Source of the DNA: Amphibalanus amphitrite
Lineage: Eukaryota; Arthropoda; Thecostraca; Balanomorpha; Balanidae
NCBI RefSeq assembly: GCF_019059575.1
Contig: NW_024881625.1
Location: 620,001 to 684,000, forward strand
Length of the DNA stretch: 64,000 nt
Reading direction: 5' to 3'
A program made the position numbers and the translations under genes. Shown here piece after piece: positions 30,636 to 41,757 of this stretch. The notes under the pieces were generated by a model. That model was given only the letters and a program-made list of their open reading frames with translations. It searched no databases and was not told the DNA's origin. Every line of letters starts with the position of its first letter. The first letter of the stretch is position 1.

Positions 30636-31846
30636 CCCGCGACCGCCTGGGGGGGGGGGGGTCGGATCCGACCCCCCCCCCTCCGTTTTTCTTGAATAAC
30701 TCATGAACCGCTTGCGCTATCAACTTGAAACTTCGCATACCTTCTCCCCCATCAATTTGACGTCTCCTGTGCAATTTTTAAGAAAAAAATTTCCAAAATT
30801 TCTGAGATATATCGATTTTAGTGATGTAACTACATGGCGTTTTCAGTCAAAAAATGGTAAATGTTTTAAAAATCGCCAAAAATCGAGGTTTTGAGCAAAT
30901 TGCAAATTAAGGACATGAAAAGACGCAGCTCAACGAGTTCTTTAAAATGGCTATCTCGGAATTTCCATAAAATGCGTTTTTCACCCCTAAAAATTCAAAA
31001 AACTATATTTTTTGGAAAACAGCTAATAAAATCCAAAATTTTGAGAATTTCCAAAAAACCGGAATATATGTTATAGAGCTCTATTAGAACATTAGATGTC
31101 CCAAATTTCAACTTTCTATCTTGATTTTTGACCCCCAAATTGTAAAAAATAGCTCCAACATGCATAGGGCATGGTGACGTCATAAACATTTTAGCGAATT
31201 AGAGGCACTTCTTAACATCGCATGTGAAAACAAATGGCACCACTAGATTCCTGGGACAAAGCTCTTCTAGAAAAGTGCATTTTTATGTCAAAAATAAAAA
31301 GTTGAAAAATTGACCTTTTTTTCTCAGCCCTCGTTTAGTATAAACGATTTTTTATGCTTTCAATGCACACTTATCACCAGCACAGTGACTTGGGGTCACA
31401 TATAACCATTACCATCGGATTTGGCGTGAAAAATAAGCCATAAAACATGTGTCGCACGCCCATGTAGCAGAAAGTGAAAACCGTGACCTTTCGTGACCTG
31501 ACCTGACCTTGACCCGTACTTAGTATGACCCCTTTACCCACATGGTACCTTCACTAGGTCTTTGAGGTCATTTGTGGTGAGTTTCGAGCAGCAGCTATCG
31601 ATTCCGCTGTCCGTAAGCCTAATCATGCAAAACCCCTGAATTTGACCTTTGACCTGACCTTGACCCGAAAGTTGACCTCAATCTTAAAATCTTAAGAGTG
31701 CTTTGGGAAGGTCTCGTAGAGACCTTTCGAACGCCGCCTCGCGGGGCTCGATACGACCATTGGTTCTCGAGATAACAGGGGGGGGGGGTCGGATCCGACC
31801 CCCCCCAGGCTGATGTGGGTACGGAAATAGCCCAGGCGGTGCCGGG
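30636..31846. mobile_element. TTAA element, family E (CCGCCTGGG termini)
   Basis: TTAA flanks at 30632-30635 and 31847-31850. The termini are CCCGCGACCGCCTGGG and, inverted, CCCGGCACCGCCTGGG. Hairpins of G-run, TCGGATCCGA and C-run lie at 30649-30682 and 31777-31807. The 1211-bp body is non-coding; the right part is dense in TGACCT motifs (31495-31680). Confidence 0.85.
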
Positions 31847-31953
31847 TTAAGGGGCCCCGACACTTGCACGATTTTGTGGCACGCATTGGCTGGCACGAAT
31901 CGAATCGTGCCCGTGCGCAAACTAGTCGTGAACTGACGTGAAGTGTGCGTTAA

Positions 31954-32835
31954 CCCTCGCCCGTACATGCCATTTTCCCATCCTAGAACGAACATAAGGG
32001 GGGGGGGGTTGCCAGTTGCCACCCCCCCGCGCCATTTCGTTCCTGTTGGAGATAGAGCTTCGCAGTAAGACCAAAAAGAATTTTTGGGAAGAGACGAATC
32101 CAATGATACCCAGTTTTACCTTCTCAGGTCAGTCATTGACCTTCCACGTCAGGCCAAACTAAAAAATGTTGCTGTTTTGGGTCACCGTTGGATATCAAGT
32201 GCGCTGCTTATCGTATACCGATGACGATGCCGTTTTCTGGTGGCAAGCCAGCTAGAACCTCTTTGTCACACTACCAGACCAGATTTTTGCTGCTGAGGTC
32301 ATTTCAGGTCAAGTTAGGTCAAGGTCAATTATATGTTTGTATGTCTGTGTGTATACTGATGTGTGCACCGAGTGTTAATGTGTCCATATTACATGAAATC
32401 ATGATCTGAGAAGCTTTTACCAAAAATGCAGTCAAAAGACTTCACGAAAAGTAAATTCAGCTTGCCTAAAACGCAATTATTTTAGATGACCTAGGTTGAC
32501 CTTGACATCTGTAGTTATTCGTCGAACAACATGTTCCATGATAGGTGGGAGGTCAGACTGGCAAAGAAGGCCGAAATCAAGGTGTCAAAAGCTCACAAGG
32601 CCCATAGCCAACGCAAGATGTTGAGTATTGGTCATTTGGGTCATGACATGACCTGAAGAATAAGGTCATATCTCCGAAACCAATAACTACAGAAACTTGA
32701 AATTTTCAGTGGACATCAAGAAAGGACAGAGAAGCAGCTATACTAAAAATCAGGCTTCTAGCTCTAACAATGTTGAGTGTAGATCAGAAAGACTACCTGG
32801 GGGAGGGTTGGCAACCCCCCATGTGCGGGCGAGGG
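31954..32835. mobile_element. TTAA element, family A, copy 2 (inverted relative to copy 1)
   Basis: TTAA flanks at 31950-31953 and 32836-32839; ends CCCTCGCCCGTACATG and, inverted, CCCTCGCCCGCACATG. The 882-bp body matches copy 1 (5029-5942) in reverse orientation, including the hairpins and the CA-rich stretch. Confidence 0.9.
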
Positions 32836-33153
32836 TTAACTCGTCGTGACTTCGTACCATATCGGGGCAAAAACTTTGAAATGTTCAAAGTTTTGGTCAC
32901 GACAAAATTTCGCAACCGGATCGTGAACTATGCGCAAACTGTTCGTGAACTCGTCGGGACGGTGCGGGAAGTGCGTTAACTATGCGCAATTTATGCGAAA
33001 AGTATTCGTGAACTCGTCGTACCAGCCCGTGCCAATGTGTGGATCTTGGTTTGCTTCGCAGCGCGAAATTTGGGATTGTTTGGTGTTTTTCCCGAGACGA
33101 TTGGACGCCTAGATGGGAAGTTATGACTGAAAATGTATTTAACGGGTCATTTC

Positions 33154-33363
33154 AGGTCAAAGAGGTCAAACTAGGTCACACGGGCTCAGGTTAGGTCACA
33201 GAGGTCAAATAAGGTCACATGGTATCAGGTTAGATCACAGGTCACCATGAGGTCACGATGCGTCACGCCAGGTCGCAGAGGTCAGCCAAGGTCACGATAA
33301 GTCAGTCCAGGTCAAACTGGTCACATTAGGTACGGTCAGGACATGTGTGTCACTGGAGGTCAC
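33154..33363 (+). repeat. Dense array of AGGTCA half-sites
   Basis: About a dozen exact AGGTCA hexamers lie in 210 bases, all in the same orientation. The first three (33154, 33163, 33173) are spaced by 3 and 4 bases, matching DR3 and DR4 direct-repeat arrangements bound by nuclear receptor dimers. Binding is inference; the array is internal to a transposon. Confidence 0.7.
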
Positions 33364-34753
33364 GATGGGTCTTGCCAGGACACGGAGCTTACATTGGTGA
33401 ATGGGAGGTCCCATTTTTATATGGCATGCCCAAGTCGGCACAAATTGCGCAAACTTGTCATGCCAATGCGTAAAGTGCGTAAACTATGCGCAAACTATGC
33501 GGAAAGTATGCGTGAGCTCGTCGTACCAGTCCGTGTCAATGTGGACACTGATGGGCACGCATTCGTGAATTATTCGTGAAATCGTCGTGAACTGGTCGTG
33601 CACTAGTCGTGAACATTGCGGGGGCCATCCCAGTTCGTGCACGAAAATGGCACGGCTTGCCACGACAAAATCGTGACCAAAAGTCGTGCAAGTGTCAGGG
33701 CACCTTTAGACCCGGGTCAAATTTTCAAGTTGACCTTTCAAGGTCAACTTATAGTTCGTTCGATGCGTCTTGACGAGAGGAACATGATGCCGGTGATAGT
33801 AACCTCGTGCAAGGCTTCGGTCAAGTCATTAAAAAAACGAAAAAATCGGCTATTTTGCCAGTTTTTGCCCCCTGCAGGCAAAACCGTTGACGTTAGGTCA
33901 AATCTGAGAGAATTGTTCGGAAAGGACGTTAATAGGGCTATCGAATGCGCTCTTGTGCAGCGCTGTAGCTCTATTGGTTCCCGAGTTATGCGTTGTTTTC
34001 TTGGTAATTATCGACATTCGACCTGAAAATCGGCGAAATTTTGCCTTCAATGCCCCTGGTGACCTGACCAAAAAAGTGACCGAAGTGATTTCATCATTAT
34101 TTTTGGTGCTCTTTCGAACGCCGCCTTCCGCGTATCGCTACGTGGCCCAGGACCCGAGTTAAGAAGGGGATGGGGTGTTCAAACATCCCCCCCCAGCAGG
34201 GCGTGGAAATCCAGTACCCCTAGAGGGGCGCGGGTTAATTGGTGTGCAAAAAACGGCGGCGCTCGAGATATTTGCGAAAATCCACGCCCCTCCCCCCGCC
34301 CGCTCTACCCGGGCTAAGTGACCTAGGGACATAATTAAATTGGTGCTTTTCAGCTTTTCCACGCCTCCCCCTCCCCACCCCTATCTGTGCGCTATCTGTT
34401 ATCTTGGACCTGACGGAGAACAAAAACACGATAGACAACTTCAGCTGAGGCGAACCATGTATTTGGAAGGTTTATGCCTGGTTTATACAATGTTCGTGGG
34501 AAAATATAAAGTAAACGCTTAAGATGCGTGTTGACGTGCAAATCCAAGCAGCATGTCGTGTCGTCTGGACAAAAAAGACGGCACTTTTCAACAATACCAA
34601 CCAGACAGCGACGCACCAATTGAAGGACAGTACCAAACAGAATTATCAGGTACGGCGCAAAAATGACAAGTAAACCAAGTAAACCAGATGATAACTTGCT
34701 TCTTCACCAATGAGTGTTGGGAGGGGGAGGGGCTCGGAAGCCCTGGACTGAGT

Positions 34754-35173
34754 TCACATCCCCGTATTGGGATGACAGTCCTGACGGTCAGCCATCTCAG
34801 CGATCAGCTTGTTGAGCTCCTGGCGTGCCGTCTGCACCTCTAGTTCGTGTTCGCCCACCTCGGCGATCACCTGGTAGAGCGCCTCCACTTGGCGTCGCAC
34901 CCGTTCACTGTCGGCTTGCATCTGACGGTACCAGGCGCTCTCCAGCTGGCGCACTGCGCGCTCTTGCACAGAGCGCAAGCCATCGCGTAGCTCGCGCAAC
35001 CGCTGTTCGTCGCGCAGTCTCTTGGCGTTCACGCGCTCTACCAGCTGCTTGGCGCTTTCTTCCAGCTGGGCGGCTGAAGGGAGCGGCTCGTCAGCAGGCC
35101 AACCTCGAGAGGCGTCGCCACCGCCAGCAGCGAGCGCAGCCTCATGAAGTCCAGCTGGTGCGTAGTCGGACAT
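34754..35173 (-). CDS. Coiled-coil protein, candidate SYCE2 (synaptonemal complex central element) homologue
   Basis: The 139-residue frame starts at ATG 35171-35173 (CCATAATGT). A short Ala/Gly-rich leader is followed by a continuous charged helix (residues about 35-128) with leucine/valine heptads, beginning LEESAKQLVERVNAKRLRD. From memory of mammalian SYCE2 (LQKRAQELIENINKSRQKDH...), about 90 residues align without gaps, at roughly 20 percent identity and with matching hydrophobic spacing. SYCE2 pairs with TEX12 in the synaptonemal complex central element during meiosis. Any long coiled coil can give a weak match, so this is a hypothesis. Codons are GC-rich against an AT-rich neighbourhood, which argues for real coding. 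A possible splice acceptor lies near 35216, so upstream exons may exist; no AATAAA was seen nearby. Confidence 0.5.
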   Translation of the reverse strand: MSDYAPAGLHEAALAAGGGDASRGWPADEPLPSAAQLEESAKQLVERVNAKRLRDEQRLRELRDGLRSVQERAVRQLESAWYRQMQADSERVRRQVEALYQVIAEVGEHELEVQTARQELNKLIAEMADRQDCHPNTGM

Positions 35174-35429
35174 TATGGTGTGCGCCAGATCCGCGTGGCT
35201 GAACAGGACCTGCCGGAAGGTAAGCATCAAACTGTGCCAAGCTAACACCCGCCAATACCATCGAGTGTGTGTGCTGATTGGCTTTGATCGCCAAGCAGTC
35301 AGATCCATAAATAGGTTGACTCGTCATGTCTACAAAATGGATACTTTTAAGACTCCATTCCAAAGACTCGTGCTTATGATACCAAATAGTAATAATAGTC
35401 AAAATTGTCAAAACTGGGTCAAATAGTCA

Positions 35430-37240
35430 AATAAACCAAATAGTCAAAATTGGACTTCAGGTGGGACCTTTGATCGGGTTTGTATTAATCGATCAGGGCA
35501 AGTCCCCCTGAAATCTTTTGTGTGTGCAATGATAAATGAAATCGCGGTATTAAGGCTCATAATGAGATAAAGTATAGGTTTAGGTGTGATGGAAACCGTA
35601 AGCCTTTAATAATTATAACGGCATGCCAGATAACTATTGATTTCCTCGGTGTTATTTTAAATACATTAATTAGCTTGACAATTAGGTTTGTCACCACATA
35701 TATCGAGGTGTGTGTTATTTACCATGACTATGAGTGAAATAATGTAAAACTTTATATAACTATTCTATTTTTTACTTATTAGGCTTGGCGCCGGACCCAT
35801 TCTCATGCAACACTTACAATTAATGTGATTGAAATAAATAAACAGGCAATTGAACATTCCAATTGTTCAAACGAAGTGCGGCCCACACGACAAAGAACAA
35901 TGTGTGAGTAATGATATCTTGAAACTGCTAGGTTAACGAAACTACCTTTGCTCAGGCCAAACAATTCACAGCCTCTACCATCCCCGCCCACTGGACGTTG
36001 TCGCACCTGGTCTCTAGCAGCGCCACCGCCGCAACGCAATCGCTTCCGTGGAGCCTGCGGAAGCCGTGATCGCCACGCCATATGTGGAAGGCTTTTGGTG
36101 TCAATGCATACATACATATCTCAATGAGCGTCCAGCAGCTCACTATCCAGGGCTAGCCATTAACAGTTGGTAGCGTTAGGTCAAATCAAGGCCCTAAAAC
36201 ATAAGGTTTGACGAAGTTTTCTACCAAAAATATACTAGAATAGCGCACGAGTCAAAGCTATTTCCGCTGTTGCTTAACAAATATGTCGCAAACAAGCTTT
36301 TTCTGTAATAAATCATTATTTCGAAGCTAAGCGACCAGTTGCTATAAATTCAATAAGCAAATACTTATTTTTTATATAAAAGCCTAGCTTATATAGTCCA
36401 ACTCTAGTTGAATAATCAAGTAGCTACTGAATTTTCCAGATGTGACACATATTGCGCACTTCAGACAAATGCGTTGCTAGGGCGTTGCTAAGGACTCTTT
36501 CGCATGTTTTGCTGCGTTTTTGTTATGAAGTGAGGGAAGTGAGATGGACAGGCTTTTTGATTTTTTTTTCTGGTGTTCTAGGACCGTCTCAATTATTTAA
36601 CTTGACATACTTTTCTTTCTTGCTTTTTTATCCGAGGCTCTTTCAATAATTGGTAAATTCTAGCGTGGAAATAAAAGGGTGAGCAGGCCACAGGGGTAAA
36701 TGCAAGTCGACTGATAGTGAAATAAAAGGTAAAAGTGTCTGTTCCATTAGATTAGAAATTTAATGTGATGTGATGGAACATGAAGCAACAGGATCAGACG
36801 CAAGAACCACCAATTAACCCAGAACCAGCAAGCGCCATGCAATCGAGCAGCCATGGTAACGTTTGATCAGCTTTCAGAAAACATTGGAAGACGCCAGACG
36901 GTGAGCAATCAAGAGATCTTTCAAGACCAGTAGTTAGGTACTTGAAAATGAGAGCCGTCAGGAAAATCAGTAGATTCTTCAATGGCAACACATTTCAACA
37001 TCTATCTGGCAATGATTTGCACCAGCGAGGTGCTATCATTGTGTTTTGTGTCTGTATCCCTATAAACTGCTCAAAGAATATTTGTCAATAAATAAACAAA
37101 CAATAATGCGTCTTTTTCTACTGAAAGTAAGTCCAAGTGGCAGGGATGAATAATAAAAGGTACCTACCTAATTTATTGTCATCTATTCATTCAATTCATA
37201 GGCAGTTCAGGGCATCGATCGGCAGCGCCCTTACTGCATG
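35430..37240. other. AT-rich intergenic or intronic sequence
   Basis: No supported gene, RNA or transposon end was found. The composition differs from the surrounding transposon clusters: few G/C runs, no AGGTCA clusters. It lies upstream of the coiled-coil frame and may be its promoter region or an intron. Confidence 0.4.
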
Positions 37241-38070
37241 GTACTGCGGATCGTCAATCGGTTTCTTGATGACTCCGACTCTGACTCAGACTTTCAAAAA
37301 TCAACTGACTTTGATTTCAAATGTCGGCTCTGACCGACTCCAACTCCATGCTTCACAGCCCTAGCTGGTCTGCGGAGGCAATGGATTTTTGGTGACTCCG
37401 ACTCTGACTCTGGCTTTCAAAATCGACTCTGACTCTGACTCTGGTCAGAACTGTCGACTCCGATCGACTACAACTCCGACTACGGAAACCTGAAAGGTCT
37501 GCGGAGGGGATCGAATTTCGGTGACTGACTCAGACTCCAGCTTTTAAAATCGACTCTGACTCTGACTCGACGACTCAGGTCAGAACTGTCGACTCCGACC
37601 GACTACAACTCCGACTACGGAACCCTGAAAGCAGGGCTGCGGAGTCGATGGATTTTCGGCGACTCCGACTCCGACTCCGACTTCGGCTTTCAAAAACCAG
37701 CTCCGACTTCGACTCCGACTCCGGGCAGAATGGCCGACTCCGACCGACTCCAACTCCCGACTCCGACTCCGCAGACCTAGCAGGGCTGCGGAGTCGACAG
37801 ATTTTCGGTAACTCCGACTCCGACTCCGGCTCGGGTTTCTAAAATCGACTCCGACTCCGACTCCGACTCCGGTCACAACTGTCGACTCCGACCGACTCCG
37901 ACTCCGACTCCGACTCCGACTCCGCAGCCCTGCCTGAAAGGTCTGCGGAGGGGATCGAATTTCGTTGACTGACTCAGATTCCAGCTTTTAAAATCGACTC
38001 TGACTGACTCGACGACTCAGGTCAGAACTGTCAATTCTGACCGACTTCATGACTCCGACTCCGGAGCCCT
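37240..38070. repeat. GACTCC/GACTCT-rich hAT-type repeat, old copy
   Basis: Degenerate hexamers GACTCC and GACTCT alternate with recurring phrases such as GGTCTGCGGAGGGGATCGAA and CAGAACTGTCGACTCC. These are the body of a hAT-like family whose ends are CAGGGCTGCGGAGTCG. The older copy surrounds a younger insertion at 37632-37932. Confidence 0.7.
37632..37932. mobile_element. hAT non-autonomous element inserted into its own family
   Basis: The ends are CAGGGCTGCGGAGTCG and, inverted, the same. The 8-bp sequence CCTGAAAG lies directly outside both ends (37624-37631 and 37933-37940). Inside, a second CAGGGCTGCGGAGTCG starts at 37781, so the unit is internally duplicated. The body is a GACTCC hexamer array. 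Confidence 0.85.
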
Positions 38071-38779
38071 ACTGGCAGCTATCACGCCAGGAAGCTGCAA
38101 ATCGTATGTTCCGTGGCGGTTTATGGCATTAAAGTCGATAATGCGGCTGAATCGCACTATGAAACACCCTTATTGGCTGCAAGAACCACGAAAGTTAGCG
38201 CATCACCACTGGAAAACGTGACAAGTTATCCATTAATAGGCCCTGGATTTGGATATATAACATGTTGATGATCATACTAGCACACATTTGCATTATCATT
38301 TATCTCAAGGTTGCCCTTCAGGCGGCTCTAAACTATGGCAATTTCCCTATCTTCAACATGTAAATGCCCTCGGGCGTCCTCGTGGTGACGTAGGCATGGG
38401 AGTGCCAGGTTGGTAGGAACTAGACTTCGACGCCCCCTGGGTCAAATGGGCGCTCAAAAACTACTTGCCCAATGGGTTCCCATGATAAATCAACCTTTTT
38501 CAAACGGGCCTGGCACATAATCCATACCTAAGAGAAAGCGCTAAGCCGATCGTTGAGAAAGGTAGCCTCAAGCTCTCCCTACGTTTTTGTCTAGCTTTTT
38601 TGATGCGCAAGTCGTAAGAGGTCCAAGAAGCTTTGGGCGCTACCCGGTGCTCAAAAAGCCCGTCCATTAGAGCAAAAGCTCCTGCGCATAAACAGAACTA
38701 CTGTATGCCTGACCTATTCAATTACAATAGGCGGAGTGGAAGCAGCGACCACGGTCCATGTAACACCAGTTTGCTCTTA

Positions 38780-38900
38780 AACTGACCACCCCACCTTAAC
38801 ATTAGTTTTGAGTTGAGATAGCTAAATTGGTGGCCATGGCCTGCCAATACCGGTTTGGGCACTCACAACATCGAAAAATGTTTTAATTCGGAGATATTCA
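38780..38900. repeat. Diverged relative of the AGGGACTATCCC MITE
   Basis: The phrase CACCTTAACATTAGTTTTGAG followed by GATAGCTAAATT parallels the left part of the MITEs at 5947 and 28031. The right end is not recognisable. Neighbouring TGACGTCA motifs (39000 and 39195) may belong to the same old copy. Confidence 0.45.
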
Positions 38901-39445
38901 AACTTGTAGAAGTTGGAGATATTCAAACTGTAGAATTTCAAACTTGCAGTTTTCGGATTCTAAGGGGCTAATGCATTGGAATGCCCCCTTAGAATTTGTG
39001 ACGTCAGCGGAGATCTAACGATAAACGATTAACCAGGGATTTTATGCATCGGGTCCTGTTCAAGAAGTTCCTGAGCATGTTCGGTTCAAGAAAAAAAGCA
39101 AGTTTCCAAGGAAAATAATGGTTTGGCTTGCCATCAGCGAAAGAGGCAAGGCCCTATATACCAGGTAGGGTCGTCCGGCGATTCTACCTTTTCGTGACGT
39201 CAGCTCGTGACGTCATTTGGAGTCAAGTCTCGAAGCTCCGTTCAATCCCCATGTAAATGAGCGATTTTCGAAGCACTGTAGTATGAAGTCTGCACAAGAT
39301 ATATCAAACCTAAGTATCTTATCTGAAAGAGCAGACAATTTTCTGCAAGTTATCTATTACGTGTTTTTCGCTAAATCTTTTGCTTTTTTCACAAAAGCGT
39401 AAAATGTCCCCCCATGTCTCCGCAGCCTCCCTGCCGCTGGCCGCC

Positions 39446-39530
39446 GCGCGGTCGTGGTAGTGTAGTGGTTAGCGTGCCCGCGCAGTATTCCAAAGGTCCC
39501 GAGTTCGAATCTATGCGGTGCGGAACTTTA
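39446..39530 (+). repeat. tRNA-Val/Asp-like SINE head
   Basis: GTGGTAGTGTAGTGGTTAGC is an excellent A box and D arm, and GAGTTCGAATCT is a good B box, 30-odd bases later. The anticodon stem does not pair, so it is not a functional tRNA gene. The following AT-rich 60-90 bases may be the SINE body. Confidence 0.5.
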
Positions 39531-40059
39531 ATTGCAATTCCAAGCTGAATATACGCACATCCATAATAAATTGACTTCACCCAAAATATCGGCAAGATTC
39601 TATTAAAATATAAATTCAAATATGGCGGCTTGGACTGCCGCGTGCGTTAGGCTCCGCCCAGGGGGGTGCGCTCCGGCTGTTTAGCATTACGAAAAGTGGT
39701 GACAGACGTTTGTGGAGGATTGTCGACGAACTCTTGTTCCGCGAGCAGCACTTACGCGCTAGCGGAAAATCCACCAATCAGCGCTCGGCAGTGCTCGACG
39801 CTGATTGGCCCGGCGCTCGTGACGAAATTGCGGGGGACCGCAGTTATTCTCTATGGACCCGAATAGGCTTTTGGATTTCGGAGGGGTTTCTTTAAGAGTA
39901 TATGCTGTTTCGAGCTGTTTTCGAGTTGAAATATATTTCTTATGACTGTTAGCTATATAATGACACCATAAAATCATGATTTTAATAAATATTACTGATG
40001 TAATATCGGCCGAAAAGACATGCTGTCTTGGCACGGACTGCCCTGCGGCTGATGTGGGG

Positions 40060-40760
40060 CCTCCAGTGCCAGCGTATGGTAATAATGGGCTGACGAAGGG
40101 TTATTGGAGACTCTTAGAGCCCCACCAGGATTCAGTATAGGGTCATCAGAGGCCGGGAACGTCCATCAGGGGTCTGAGTAGGCCTGCCATAGGGGCATAC
40201 ATGACACATCATGGAACATGGGTCAATCTAGATCCATTAGGGGCCAAATTGAAGGGCCATCATTGTTCAGCGTGGGCCCGCAATTACCTCTGATGGGCAT
40301 ATGCCGTGATCCGATGGACTAACGCTGGCCCCTGATAAACCATCACCAGCCCCTGATAGGTCTACAAAGCCCCCTGCTGGGTCTAAATTGGTCACTGATA
40401 TGCCCAAATGGGCCACTGAGAAACCCGTACAACATCCCCTGACTGCACCTGATGGACCAATGCCGTCCCCTCATGGGCCCACCACGGCTCTTGAATGGCC
40501 TCTTCAAGTCCCTGAAGCGCCTTTATTGGCCTAAATGGACCCCTGATTGGCTTATGTGGTCCCTACCTAATGGTCCTATATGGCCCCCATGAGCCCTCAA
40601 CGTCCCTAGACAGCCTTACATTATATGCCACCGGCCCCTGGTAGGCCTGCACTGGACCCACTGCGCCTATACCGACCCATAAAGGGCCCATGTCGAGCCC
40701 TCATGGGCCTCCGATGACCACACGCCGGCATATGTGGCCCCATCAGCAGTCATGGTCCGT
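40060..40760. repeat. Second degenerate GGCCC-type minisatellite
   Basis: Loosely repeated phrases such as CCCCTGATGGGCC, GGCCCCTGATAGG and TGGGCC recur about every 28-35 bases. It resembles in style, but not in unit, the array at 2056-2995. No coding potential. Confidence 0.5.
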
Positions 40761-41340
40761 CTATCCCATGTACAGGTCTCGCGGGTTTTAGCGGTAGGTC
40801 GCTCGGCGAGCGGGAGGGCAACCAGTTCCGCCTCTGTATCGGTGACCATTTGCTCCGCCCAGTTACTCGCGAGCGCGTACTACGGCACATAGTAAAGTGG
40901 GGAGGGAGGGGTTAGAGTGGCAGCCTGCGTAGAGGCTAAAACCGGATTTTATCGTCTGGGCCGGCGATACGGCATGCGGTCAGTGGACGGGGAAAGGTCA
41001 GAGGTCACTCACATGTGCAGTACCGTGTCCCGTCCTCTCTGCGTGCTGACCAGCGCACGACCTCGGCCGTTGGCCAATCGGCATTGAACGGTCAAGGCCA
41101 CCAGTAGCCAGCGGGCGGGGTGAGCCTGTGCAGCGCGGCGTGCCGATTGATAGGTAGTCGTCCAAAGTTTTAGCCGAAGCCGGGAGACGACTGTAATGTT
41201 ATTTCTTGGGAACAGTTCTGTCATCCCGCGCCTCATAGGGTCTCCATGGTGTGTCGTTTCGGGAACTAGCGACCCGCGGCCGGGCGCCGCGAAGAGGTGC
41301 CCGCCATAGGGTTTTGGGGCTATTTTTTCACGTTTCGGTC
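40760..41340. other. GC-rich unassigned sequence
   Basis: CpG-rich stretch with no recognisable protein frame. It could contain a host promoter or the edge of a decayed element; nothing decides between these. Confidence 0.3.
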
Positions 41341-41365
41341 TGAATCGTGAGAAGTACTGGTCGTA

Positions 41366-41690
41366 GCAAATATGTTCCCTGGTTTCTGAATTTTCAGCTC
41401 ACGTGGAATGCGATAGGACAAGAGTCATTTTCTTCCAGACAAAACTGTTTCCGCGTTTTTTGGTCAAAGTTAAAATGTTCAGCAGCTTTTAACACGTTGG
41501 CCGCCGCAAAACAGGGTACACCGGAGGACTTACGATTCAATATCTCCGAAGCTATCATAGATAGCAAATATGTTCCCTGGATCTATGTAGATAATACTTT
41601 AGAGAACACTTCAGGCCAAAAATTGTTTCTCGACAACTTACACCCAGCCCGCGTTTTTGGCTTAAATGCAATGCAACACGGCAGCCGACC
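41366..41690. repeat. Two diverged ~204-bp tandem units
   Basis: The phrase AGCAAATATGTTCCCTGG occurs at about 41367 and 41570, and both copies continue with ...CGCGTTTTT.GG about 100 bases later. Divergence between the units is high. Confidence 0.5.
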
Positions 41691-41757
41691 TTTAGGGCTC
41701 AGTTAGCGAGTTTATTTTTTAGCGAGCACTTCGAGCATTTCAGCGTTCGATGAAATG

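Larger units (their letters stand above)
31851..33704. mobile_element. TTAA element, family F (GACACTTGCACGA termini)
   Basis: The left end (GGGGCCCCGACACTTGCACG) abuts TTAA 31847-31850, shared with the preceding element. The right end, inverted, reads GGTGCCCTGACACTTGCACG before TTTA at 33705-33708. The body contains many short CGTGAACT/TGCGCAAACT motifs and a dense AGGTCA array (33154-33363). It is itself interrupted by the family A copy at 31954-32835. Confidence 0.75.
30016..34234. mobile_element. TTAA element, family C, split by later TTAA insertions
   Basis: The outer ends are CTCGCGCCCTGCTGGGGG after TTAA 30012-30015 and, inverted, a CCCGCGCCCC...CACGCCCTGCTGGGGG terminus before TTAA 34235-34238. 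Both carry a GTTTGAACA hairpin region. The element is interrupted at a TTAA (30632-30635; 33705-33708 now TTTA) by two adjacent insertions. The diverged relative at 27840-27970 runs uninterrupted across the equivalent point, which supports the two halves being one element. Confidence 0.75.

Noticed and set aside
34825-35202. Plus-strand Arg-rich frame opposite the coiled-coil gene
   Set aside because: Composition is that of an antisense shadow; the minus frame has regular heptads.
39446-39530. Functional tRNA-Val or tRNA-Asp gene
   Set aside because: A and B boxes are good but the anticodon stem does not form.
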